From Collinsella sp. (GTDB lineage: Bacteria; Actinomycetota; Coriobacteriia; Coriobacteriales; Coriobacteriaceae), in contig DXMU01000009.1 in the NCBI GenBank assembly GCA_019414025.1, positions 1 to 33,425 of the forward strand: a DNA stretch of 33,425 bases, written 5' to 3'. This document shows, piece by piece, positions 23,624-29,774 of the stretch (its first letter is position 1; every line of letters starts with the position of its first letter). The notes under the pieces were generated by a model, which was not told where the DNA came from, did no database searches, and saw only the letters and a list, made by a program, of their open reading frames with translations. A program made the translations under genes and the position numbers.

Positions 23624-24097
23624 ATGATTTACGGTGCACTGGGCGATATCGAGGAATACCGCGGAATGCTCAAGGGCCTCGACGTGCTGATCGACTGGCT
23701 CGAGGAGAACGACCCGGCGGAGCTCGAGGTCGGCAGCCATCCGATTCTGGGCGACAAGGTCTTTGCGAACGTCATGGCTCCCACGACGCGTCCCGAGACC
23801 GAGGCTCACTATGAGACGCATCAGCGCTATCACGACCTGCAGATCGATGTCGAGGGTCGCGAGGCCTTTAAGGTCGCCACGGGCAGCCTGACGCTGGTTC
23901 AGGAGTTTGACGAGAAGGACGACTACGACCTGGTTGATTCCGACGCCTCGATCGCCGGCGATCTTGCCGACGACAAATTCGCGCTGTTCGTTGCCGGCGA
24001 GCCCCACATGCCCACGCTCGAGTTCCCGGGCGATGGCGCACAGCCGGTCAAGAAGATCTGCTTTAAGTTGCTTGCCGACGCCTACTGGGAGGAGTAG
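23624..24097 (+). CDS. YhcH/YjgK/YiaL-family protein (NanQ-like sugar anomerase)
   Basis: A 157-residue beta-barrel protein of the DUF386 family. The E. coli member NanQ (YhcH) is reported to act as an anomerase for N-acetylneuraminate. Family marks are MIYGALGDIEEYRG at the start, ETHQRYHDLQIDVEGRE with its metal-type His residues, LFVAGEPHMPTLEFPG with another His, and KKICFKL near the end. AGAGGGGAT precedes the ATG. Next to GalNAc genes it may handle the anomeric form of an amino sugar or sialic acid taken from mucin. The substrate is inferred. Confidence 0.85.
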   Translation: MIYGALGDIEEYRGMLKGLDVLIDWLEENDPAELEVGSHPILGDKVFANVMAPTTRPETEAHYETHQRYHDLQIDVEGREAFKVATGSLTLVQEFDEKDDYDLVDSDASIAGDLADDKFALFVAGEPHMPTLEFPGDGAQPVKKICFKLLADAYWEE

Positions 24098-24130
24098 CGA
24101 GCTGCTCGGCTGAGCTGTTCGTCTGATGGC

Positions 24131-24209
24131 GTGATTCCCCTAGGGAAATCACGCTAGGACCCCGCCAAACGGGTTTTCCCTAGGGAAATCACGTTTGGCG
24201 GGGTTTTCT
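24131..24209 (+). terminator. Repeat-containing terminator after the NanQ-like gene
   Basis: A 12-bp stem (24159-24170/24193-24204) is followed by TTTCTGTTTT. The 16-base sequence CCCTAGGGAAATCACG occurs twice, at 24138-24153 and again inside the terminator loop at 24178-24193. The first copy lies in a 22-bp near-palindrome (24131-24152). Confidence 0.8.
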
Positions 24210-24231
24210 GTTTTGAATAGGGAAGCCTCAT

Positions 24232-24597
24232 TTATTTGCGAAGAACATCGGCTAGCCGCAGGATTGAAATCATCGACCGATAAGTGAGTTCCACTTTTTC
24301 GCCCGCAAGCAGTCGTTTCGAGCCAATCTCATCTAGCCCCACAAGCCGAGAAAACAGCGGGCCGCTCATCGTGCCCTCGTCAATTGATTCCCTTATGGTC
24401 TTCAAAACGTCCGTATCATGAAGCGATGCCGAGCTGTAGGGGGCAACACGAGCGGAACTCTCAATTAACGACGAGACAAAAGGATGGAGATGCTTTGGAC
24501 ATAGTCCATCAAACACCACATCCCCATTGTCGTTCGAGCCGACCAGGCGCCAAGTATAATGATCGACCCAGTCATCCCCGTCGTATATGGCGTTCAT
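24232..24597 (-). CDS. Hypothetical protein
   Basis: A 121-residue protein I do not recognise. It begins MNAIYDGDDWVDHYTWRLVG, contains a LCPKHLHPFVSSLIESSARV segment, and ends in a leucine/arginine-rich helix (SMISILRLADVLRK). It has no signal peptide or membrane segment. Start 24597 is preferred because it lies just after the end of the neighbouring minus-strand gene (24612) with GGAAG upstream; the frame is open to 24687, overlapping that gene. The two genes are probably one transcript in a lower-GC patch between the terminator at 24204 and the tRNA scar, so the pair looks acquired. Confidence 0.55.
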   Translation of the reverse strand: MNAIYDGDDWVDHYTWRLVGSNDNGDVVFDGLCPKHLHPFVSSLIESSARVAPYSSASLHDTDVLKTIRESIDEGTMSGPLFSRLVGLDEIGSKRLLAGEKVELTYRSMISILRLADVLRK

Positions 24598-24611
24598 GAG
24601 CAACTTCCCGT

Positions 24612-25121
24612 CTAGAGAGAGAAACCTATTTGGACATCGGGGCGCAAGACCGCAATCCATATCGGGCCTGCAGCAGCTCCAACCCAACGCACCACATAGG
24701 TTCCCTTTCGTACATGTGTATCAATCTGCCCCGAAATGCCGGTGAATGCAATTCCAGACCCGTTTGTCGGATAGCAATCGACGTATTTTTGTTTTCCGCT
24801 CACAACCTTGTATAGATATATCGTTCCAGCAAAAGAGAAGGGATCGTTCGCAATTTTGTCCGGAAGAACTTGCCACCTCAAAATCCCGCTACCAATATGG
24901 TCAAGCTTGACCGTTCCGCCGTCCCCCTCAAAAGTGGCAAGGGGATTTACCCAAGACTGAGAGTCGGCATCGCCCTCCTTAGCAGTTATCAGCAGACTGC
25001 CCGTATAAGACTGCTGAGGCTCACCTTCAGGACAGACAGCCTTGGCCCAAGAAGGGCCACTCAGGCAGAACAGTCCGAGCAGCATCAATACCAACAAAAG
25101 AAAACCCTTAGTTCTTTTCAT
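24612..25121 (-). CDS. Secreted protein of unknown function
   Basis: A 169-residue protein with a clear signal peptide: MKRTKG, then a leucine-rich core, then a likely cut after W25-A-K-A28. The mature part is rich in Gly, Thr and beta-type residues (VKLDHIGSGILRWQVLPDKI, GTYVVRWVGAAAGPIWIAVL) and contains two cysteines. I recognise no family; a beta-sandwich surface or secreted protein is likely. GGGG lies upstream of the ATG. It is encoded just ahead of the 24232-24597 gene. Base composition is more AT-rich than the sugar genes, which fits horizontal gain. Confidence 0.6.
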   Translation of the reverse strand: MKRTKGFLLLVLMLLGLFCLSGPSWAKAVCPEGEPQQSYTGSLLITAKEGDADSQSWVNPLATFEGDGGTVKLDHIGSGILRWQVLPDKIANDPFSFAGTIYLYKVVSGKQKYVDCYPTNGSGIAFTGISGQIDTHVRKGTYVVRWVGAAAGPIWIAVLRPDVQIGFSL

Positions 25122-25344
25122 CTATATCCCCAACGTCTCTCGACATTTGTATATCGTGACTATTTTAGATCTATATGGCCAATTCGAGCCCTCACCATGG
25201 CAATTGTTGCAGCTGGGTTTCTTTTCATTAAGATTTCACTTTGGTAAATCCCCGCCCCTAAGCATTAAACCCGAAGTCCACCGAGTGGGCCGCTGTTGAC
25301 GTGGCGATGCTTGGATTGGCGCGCACGCACTCAAAATCGGCAAC

Positions 25345-25366
25345 AAAAAAGCCGCCCGAAGGCGGC
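25345..25366 (-). terminator. Terminator of the original tRNA-Thr gene (minus strand)
   Basis: GCCGCC-CGAA-GGCGGC (25351-25366), with six A at 25345-25350, gives a hairpin plus T-run when read on the minus strand. It lies 12 bases beyond the CCA end of the tRNA fragment. Confidence 0.82.
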
Positions 25367-25378
25367 TATCTTGAACAA

Positions 25379-25423
25379 TGGAGCCAGCGACCGGGCTCGA
25401 ACCGGTGACCCCCGCTTTACGAG
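25379..25423 (-). other. 3' part of tRNA-Thr(CGT): attachment-site copy of the integrated element
   Basis: Read on the minus strand this gives anticodon loop CTCGTAA (25417-25423, anticodon CGT), the anticodon 3' stem, variable region, T-arm ACCGG-TTCGAGC-CCGGT, acceptor strand CGCTGGC, T and CCA (25379-25381). The anticodon 5' stem, D-arm and 5' acceptor strand are missing; the sequence at 25424-25450 does not resemble them. Tyrosine integrases often insert at tRNA 3' ends and leave exactly such a fragment. The intact tRNA should therefore lie at the far right end of the element, beyond the window. Confidence 0.82.
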
Positions 25424-25540
25424 TACGTGAATTCGGCATTTGACGAGATGAGGCCAATTTCACTGAATTAAAAGGAAGCGCAGGTAGAAATAGGTAACTA
25501 ACAATTATTGAGCTAGCTATTAGAATCATATTTCCCACTA

Positions 25541-25632
25541 TTTTCACACTTAGAGAGACTTGAAAGTGTGAAAAGTTTCGATTAGGCTTGCTGGCAAAGC
25601 TTTAAAGGCTTTGCCAGCAAGCCTAATCGAAA
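25541..25632. repeat. Two consecutive inverted repeats before the integrase gene
   Basis: First, an 11-bp perfect repeat (TTTTCACACTT, 25541-25551/25564-25574). Right after it is a 25-bp perfect inverted repeat with a 7-base spacer (25576-25600/25608-25632). The second is far longer than a terminator needs and has no T-run. Position next to the attachment site and integrase start suggests an attenuator, or a recombinase or accessory-factor binding structure. Confidence 0.8.
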
Positions 25633-25650
25633 ATCTAACGAGGGATATGA

Positions 25651-26928
25651 TTGCAGGGATTGATAAAAAAGACCGCTCGCGGCACATCGGAATGCATCGA
25701 TAAGAGCAAAGGCGTCTATCGGATTTATTTTTCCCTGGGAAAAGATCCGGAGACAGGACGGTACCGCCGTAGTCCGTCACGCAGGGTTCACTGCAGAAGC
25801 AAGAACCCGAAAAACTGGCCGAGTGAAGTCGCCAAGGCGCTGGAGGCCTATAGAGCTGAACTTGAGGGCGCTTCCAACCGTGGCAATGGTCCTCTGGGCC
25901 TATCAGATTATGCGGACAGGTTTCACGCGAACAGGGAGTCGACCATGGGATCACCTCTTGCTTATGAGCGTGAAGGTTTGGACATTCGTCACATACGCGA
26001 GCTGTTCGGCAATCCCGATCTCACTCGGCTTAAATCGGATGACGTTCGCACTGCTTATGCCAAGGCTAGAAAAGAAGGCCGATTCAGCGAAAGTGAAATT
26101 CGCCGCATCCACATCAAGCTCAAACAGGTAATGGAGGATGCCGTCGATAACGACCTCGTGGGCAAAAACCCTTGTAGGGGAGTGAAACTGCCCAAGCAGA
26201 ATGTCGAGGCTCGTAAGGCGCTGAGCGCCGATGAGGCGGCAAGGCTTCTTGCGGTCCTTTTGGAGGAGAAGCCATCTTCCTTTATGACATGCACAATGCT
26301 TCTACTTCTCTGCGGTTTGAGGAAGGGGGAGGCCCTTGGTCTCTCATGGGAGGATTATGACCCCGACGCCAAGACTCTGAGGATAGTAAAGCAATATACG
26401 AACGACAGGACATTGAGGCCGCCTAAATCAAAGATGAGCAGGCGTAAGATTTCGGTTGGAAATGAACTTGCCGACTATCTGGACAGGTGGAAAGCCATTC
26501 AGCGGAGTGAGTTCGATTCCTTTGCAGTGGGGCAGACTGGAGAAACGCCCATTGTCCATTCCATTGGGATCGTTGACGCCGCCAACGGCAAACGGGCTCT
26601 TGTGACCCGGATGGATGGACATAACTATTCAAGGGCGTTTAGGCTGTTTGCGGCGAAAAACGGCTTCGGTACTTTTAAGGAGAGCAGGGAAGTCATTGGG
26701 AGTGACGGCGTCAAACGTACCCGCTATACGGGTTATAGCGGGCTGAAGCCTCATGAGCTTAGACATACGCAAGCGACTTTGCTCGTTGGTGCCAATGCGG
26801 ACATTAAGACGATCCAGGCGCGTTTGGGCCATGCTAGCCCATCGACGACGCTGTCTATCTATAGCCACTTTATCGAGGCAAATGACCAGAAGGCAGCATC
26901 AGTGCTGGATGATCTGCTGAAGGGCTAA
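25651..26928 (+). CDS. int: Tyrosine site-specific integrase
   Basis: A 425-residue tyrosine recombinase that cuts and joins the element at the tRNA-Thr site. An N-terminal arm-type DNA-binding region and SAM-like core-binding domain (about 80-180) precede the catalytic domain. Catalytic residues are R224 (CGLRKGEAL), probable K259, H368 and R371 (PHELRHTQA), H394 (RLGHASPSTT) and the nucleophile Y404 (SIYSHF). All are present, so the enzyme looks active. TTG 25651 is the likely start: GAGGG lies 6 bases upstream, and the first in-frame ATG is at codon 99, which would remove the N-terminal domain. It lies 228 bases from the attachment scar. Confidence 0.93.
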   Translation: MQGLIKKTARGTSECIDKSKGVYRIYFSLGKDPETGRYRRSPSRRVHCRSKNPKNWPSEVAKALEAYRAELEGASNRGNGPLGLSDYADRFHANRESTMGSPLAYEREGLDIRHIRELFGNPDLTRLKSDDVRTAYAKARKEGRFSESEIRRIHIKLKQVMEDAVDNDLVGKNPCRGVKLPKQNVEARKALSADEAARLLAVLLEEKPSSFMTCTMLLLLCGLRKGEALGLSWEDYDPDAKTLRIVKQYTNDRTLRPPKSKMSRRKISVGNELADYLDRWKAIQRSEFDSFAVGQTGETPIVHSIGIVDAANGKRALVTRMDGHNYSRAFRLFAAKNGFGTFKESREVIGSDGVKRTRYTGYSGLKPHELRHTQATLLVGANADIKTIQARLGHASPSTTLSIYSHFIEANDQKAASVLDDLLKG

Positions 26929-26942
26929 AAAGGGCTAAAAAA

Positions 26943-26967
26943 GAGGCCCCTTTGGGGCCTCCTTTTT
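26943..26967. terminator. Bidirectional terminator between integrase and the convergent gene
   Basis: GAGGCCCC-TTT-GGGGCCTC (26943-26961) is flanked by AAAAAAG on the left and CTTTTT on the right, so it works on both strands. The 10 bases AAGGGCTAAA, including the integrase stop, are tandemly repeated just before it. Confidence 0.88.
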
Positions 26968-27730
26968 AAGCGACATTGTTTCGGTAGATCATTGCGCCAT
27001 ATGGCGGCTCCAGCTCCATAGACTGATAGTAGCTGGCATCTAGAAGGTTGAAATAACAAATGATGGGGGCGGCTAGGTGCTCGTCCATATTTAGGTAATG
27101 TCCCTCATCATCTGTGACCAGTTTGACCTCGTCGCGCATCACGTCGGTCATGCGGGGCCAGAGTTTGGTTGCGCGCTGCAATTTGTCCTTTTGACTGTAC
27201 TCTCCGTTATGGAAGAAGGCAAAATGAGGCGCATCGTATTTTGCGCCGCCGCGAATTTCGATAATTCCGACCTGGCTGCAAGACTTCGCGCATTCCTCTG
27301 TTTCCAATAAAGTCCAAGAGGAGGGGAGGACAGCGTAATCGCCGCCGAGGAGATCGACCCGTCTCATTCCCTGGGGCCTCTCCTCTTTCTCGCAATATAA
27401 AGAGAAATGGTCGTGGAGCCTCTGGAATTGCTCTCGATAAAGTTCCAATTGACTAAAACTCATTTCTTCTGATCCGTCAACGGGAAGGGCCTTCATTTCA
27501 TTGGTGATTTGCCGAGCTTCCCTGAGGCACGCCTCATCGAGGGCCCTGGCGACCCTCGGCTGCAACCCCGTGAGCAGGTTGCATAGATAGTCGATAGCCT
27601 CGCCGGTGCTTCTGACTGATTCGGGGTTCTTGAGGCGTAGCTCTTCGATTTTCTCCGGGGTCGTCGCCTGAACAGTTGTTCCGAACTTAATTTTCCGCAT
27701 CTTACTTCCGGATAATGGTAAACGTCCCAT
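26966..27730 (-). CDS. Uncharacterised protein with ribbon-helix-helix-like N-terminus
   Basis: A 254-residue protein. Residues about 15-55 (IKFGTTVQATTPEKIEELRL, then a helix with STGEAIDYLCNLL) have the strand-helix-helix pattern of ribbon-helix-helix DNA binders found on plasmids. Residues 60-130 are helical. The C-terminal part (GGDYAVLPSSWTLLETEECA...PHFAFFHNGEYS...MDEHLAAPIICYFNLL) is not a domain I recognise. Start 27730 is preferred because GGAG lies 5 bases upstream; an ATG at 27745 lacks one. It faces the HTH-replication genes, so it may be the element's repressor or a control or defence protein. CAGTCAGA repeats lie just upstream. Confidence 0.55.
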   Translation of the reverse strand: MGRLPLSGSKMRKIKFGTTVQATTPEKIEELRLKNPESVRSTGEAIDYLCNLLTGLQPRVARALDEACLREARQITNEMKALPVDGSEEMSFSQLELYREQFQRLHDHFSLYCEKEERPQGMRRVDLLGGDYAVLPSSWTLLETEECAKSCSQVGIIEIRGGAKYDAPHFAFFHNGEYSQKDKLQRATKLWPRMTDVMRDEVKLVTDDEGHYLNMDEHLAAPIICYFNLLDASYYQSMELEPPYGAMIYRNNVA

Positions 27731-27764
27731 AACCACTCCAATCATCGTTGTATATATATTAAAT

Positions 27765-27794
27765 CAGTCAGACAATAAAGTCTATACAGTCAGA
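27765..27794. repeat. CAGTCAGA direct repeats between divergent genes
   Basis: CAGTCAGA occurs at 27765-27772 and 27787-27794, exactly 22 bp apart (about two helix turns), 35-64 bases before the minus-strand gene. This spacing fits a binding site for a DNA-binding protein, perhaps the RHH-like protein. Inference. Confidence 0.45.
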
Positions 27795-27830
27795 AAGTGA
27801 ATTAGAAATTAGAACTGTAACTAGATATGA

Positions 27831-27859
27831 TTGTGCAACAGACAGTGTTACAATATAAA
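27831..27859 (+). promoter_or_regulatory. Candidate promoter for the HTH-ATPase genes
   Basis: TTGTGC (27831-27836), 17 bp, then TATAAA (27854-27859) on the plus strand. The 130-base leader before the HTH gene contains a C-rich block (27923-27937) and a G-rich block (27956-27968) that can pair imperfectly. Confidence 0.45.
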
Positions 27860-27992
27860 CAGTAAGCGCCTGACCAGCTTGTTTGAAAGGAGTTATTTTA
27901 TTTTCGGTCATTGATTAAAAAGCCGCCCGCCCTTCCCTATCTAAGTTTGGCGACGAAGGGGGAGGGGCGAGCTAGCCTGAAAGGATTCTACC

Positions 27993-28247
27993 ATGATTGT
28001 AGAGCCTGAACCGTACGCTGCCGTACAAGCATCAACTGCGGTTTCTTCTGATTCCAACTTGGGCCACGAGCGCCTTCTTGGCATCGCTGAAGTGTGCAAG
28101 ATAACCGGCTTGAGTCCGGTTACGGCCTCGAAGATGATGAAGGAGAGCGGGCGCGCGATTGCGTTGCACCGCCGCATTTACATCCTTGAATCGAGCTTCT
28201 TTGCATACCTCCATGAATTGGAGGCGAGCGAACCGTGCCGGCTTTAA
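27993..28247 (+). CDS. Excisionase-like helix-turn-helix protein
   Basis: An 84-residue protein whose C-terminal 55 residues form a MerR/excisionase-type helix-turn-helix: RLLGIAEVCKITGLSPVTAS, then MMKESGRAIALHRRIYILES with the beta-wing before a final helix. Similar small proteins either bend attachment-site DNA during excision or regulate element genes. AAAGGA lies 8 bases before the ATG. The last 13 bases overlap the ATPase gene, so the two are translationally coupled, which favours a replication or regulation partner as much as an excisionase. Confidence 0.65.
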   Translation: MIVEPEPYAAVQASTAVSSDSNLGHERLLGIAEVCKITGLSPVTASKMMKESGRAIALHRRIYILESSFFAYLHELEASEPCRL

Positions 28248-29101
28248 ATCCCATGAGCGTCGGCCTCGACGAGACCGCCTTGCGTATCTTAAAGAATAGG
28301 CCGCTTGGGCATATCGAACACGGTGCGCTGGATACTATCCTCGGAGGTCTTCGTCAATACCTGTGCATCGTCCCCGGCGGACCCGGTACGGGTAAAACAA
28401 CGTTTATGCAGCAAATCGCCGACGGATGGGCCATTGCTGGCCATCCGGTGGTCATCTTTGAGGGCGAGCTCGGGCGAGACAGCATGCTCGCGAAGAGCCT
28501 CACCCGCATCTCGGGCGGCGAGCTCACGCACGATGATATGAACGGCGATGGCATGTCTGAGGACAAACGCGGGCTCTTCGAGAAGGTTCTCGACATTTAC
28601 GCCCGCAGCATCGCCGAGCGAATGTATATCATTCCTGGTGAAATTAAATATGCCGGGATGCGAAAGGCAATCGAAGAGGTTGCCGATAAACATGGCGAAC
28701 CGCCACTGGTTATTGTTGATTACGCGCAAATCGTCTCTTTGCCGCAGGAACTGCGCATTGCCGACGAGCGTATCGGTCTCAAGCTCGTCGCTTCCGAGCT
28801 CCGCCGAATCGTGGATGAGGCCCATTGTCCGCTCTTCGCTATCTCATCAATTAACCGCGTTAATTACGACAAGCAGACCACCGGGCTTCAGGCGATAGGC
28901 GGGTGCAACATGTTCGAGTATTCGGCAGATCTCGTTATGTCGCTTTCTATTAAGGGCGATAAGCCCGAAGAGCGTAATGCCAATATGTTGCTTAAAAAAC
29001 GGCCCGTCATTGCTTCAATCACAAAGAACCGTTACGGTTCCTGCGGTATTGTCGAGTTTGAGTTCAACGCACCAGCAGCGATGTTTACCGAAATCGGCTA
29101 A
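28235..29101 (+). CDS. DnaB/RepA-like RecA-fold ATPase
   Basis: A 288-residue ATPase of the RecA/DnaB C-terminal type, similar to plasmid RepA helicases. Walker A is GGPGTGKTT (48-56), Walker B is PLVIVDYAQIV with D162, the sensor segment is CPLFAISSINRVNY, and SITKNRYGSCGIVEFEF near the end matches the DnaB-family arginine-finger region. The N-terminal DnaB domain is absent. It probably unwinds DNA for element replication or transfer. GTG 28235 is chosen because GGAGG lies upstream; ATG 28253 is in frame without a binding site. It overlaps the HTH gene by 13 bases. Confidence 0.78.
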   Translation: MPALNPMSVGLDETALRILKNRPLGHIEHGALDTILGGLRQYLCIVPGGPGTGKTTFMQQIADGWAIAGHPVVIFEGELGRDSMLAKSLTRISGGELTHDDMNGDGMSEDKRGLFEKVLDIYARSIAERMYIIPGEIKYAGMRKAIEEVADKHGEPPLVIVDYAQIVSLPQELRIADERIGLKLVASELRRIVDEAHCPLFAISSINRVNYDKQTTGLQAIGGCNMFEYSADLVMSLSIKGDKPEERNANMLLKKRPVIASITKNRYGSCGIVEFEFNAPAAMFTEIG

Positions 29102-29103
29102 TT

Positions 29104-29379
29104 ATGGAGCCCGGACCCTACATTGGTGGATACCGGGCTCCCAATCCATGCTTGTCGTCCGATGAGCTCGCGCGCGCCGAGAACAGGGATCTTCCTCTGC
29201 TCTCGGCCGATGAGCTCATTTGGGAATGGAAGCGCCTGCTCGATGCTCTCGATATCTATAGAGAACAATGGCGACCATACCGTATATATCTCGGCAGCTT
29301 GCCGGGAGTCCCCTTCGATGTCTGGGCGAGGGTGAGGATTGGGCGCATCGGTCAGATGCTCCAAACAATTTCAACTTAA
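29104..29379 (+). CDS. Small hypothetical protein of the element
   Basis: A 91-residue protein starting 2 bases after the ATPase stop, so it is surely co-translated. It opens MEPGPYIGGYRAPNPCLSSD and is otherwise helical and charged (ELIWEWKRLLDALDIYREQW). I recognise no domain. Its position between the replication ATPase and the mobilisation genes suggests an accessory replication or transfer role. Confidence 0.55.
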   Translation: MEPGPYIGGYRAPNPCLSSDELARAENRDLPLLSADELIWEWKRLLDALDIYREQWRPYRIYLGSLPGVPFDVWARVRIGRIGQMLQTIST

Positions 29380-29387
29380 TAAAAGGG

Positions 29388-29411
29388 GCGGGGCCGATGC
29401 GTCGGCCCCGC
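29388..29411. repeat. Perfect GC-rich hairpin before the MobC-like gene
   Basis: GCGGGGCCGA-TGCG-TCGGCCCCGC is a 10-bp perfect stem with a 4-base loop. No T-run follows, so termination would be weak. It may be a transcript boundary or a regulatory fold near the start of the transfer genes. Confidence 0.65.
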
Positions 29412-29420
29412 TCGGATTGG

Positions 29421-29765
29421 ATGGTTATGACTTCCATGAATACGCATATCAACGTACGGATGAGTGAGTCGCAGCGTAAGGCTATCGAGGAGAAGGCGGC
29501 GGCCATGAACATGCCGGCGTCCTCCTTCATGCGCGATGCCGCCCTGCTCTGCGGCGAGAAGCCGGTCAGGGTCGCCGACGCGGGGGAACTTGCCGGTATC
29601 AGGACTGAGTTGAAGAAGATCGGCACGAACCTCAACCAGGCGGTCCGCGCCCTCAACACCTACGGGTCCGATCCGGTCGTCCTCAATAATCTCAACCGGG
29701 CGACATCAATCGTCTCGACGGCGGTGGGCTGGGTCAACGACCTACTCGCCCGTGCGAGAGAGTAG
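29421..29765 (+). CDS. MobC-like relaxosome accessory protein
   Basis: A 114-residue protein. The N-terminal part (MNTHINVRMSESQRKAIEEK...MNMPASSFMRDAALL) is a ribbon-helix-helix fold of the MobC/NikA type. The rest (ELAGIRTELKKIGTNLNQAV, then a helix) matches the C-terminal pattern of bacterial mobilisation proteins. Such proteins bind oriT and help the relaxase nick. In-frame ATGs at 29421, 29427 and 29436 are all possible and none has a good Shine-Dalgarno. It directly precedes the coupling protein and the relaxase. Confidence 0.78.
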   Translation: MVMTSMNTHINVRMSESQRKAIEEKAAAMNMPASSFMRDAALLCGEKPVRVADAGELAGIRTELKKIGTNLNQAVRALNTYGSDPVVLNNLNRATSIVSTAVGWVNDLLARARE

Positions 29766-29774
29766 GTGGTTCTC

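Noticed and set aside
23462..24007. Minus-strand open frame (181 residues) over the nagA remnant and the yhcH-type gene.
   Set aside because: It is the antisense of a well-supported gene and has no motif of its own.
24131..24193. Repeated CCCTAGGGAAATCACG as a CRISPR-like or transposon repeat.
   Set aside because: Only two copies, one of them inside the terminator loop; no regular spacers and no cas genes in the window.
25379..25455. A complete functional tRNA-Thr gene.
   Set aside because: The sequence beyond the anticodon loop does not form the anticodon 5' stem, D-arm or acceptor strand, so only the 3' part is present.
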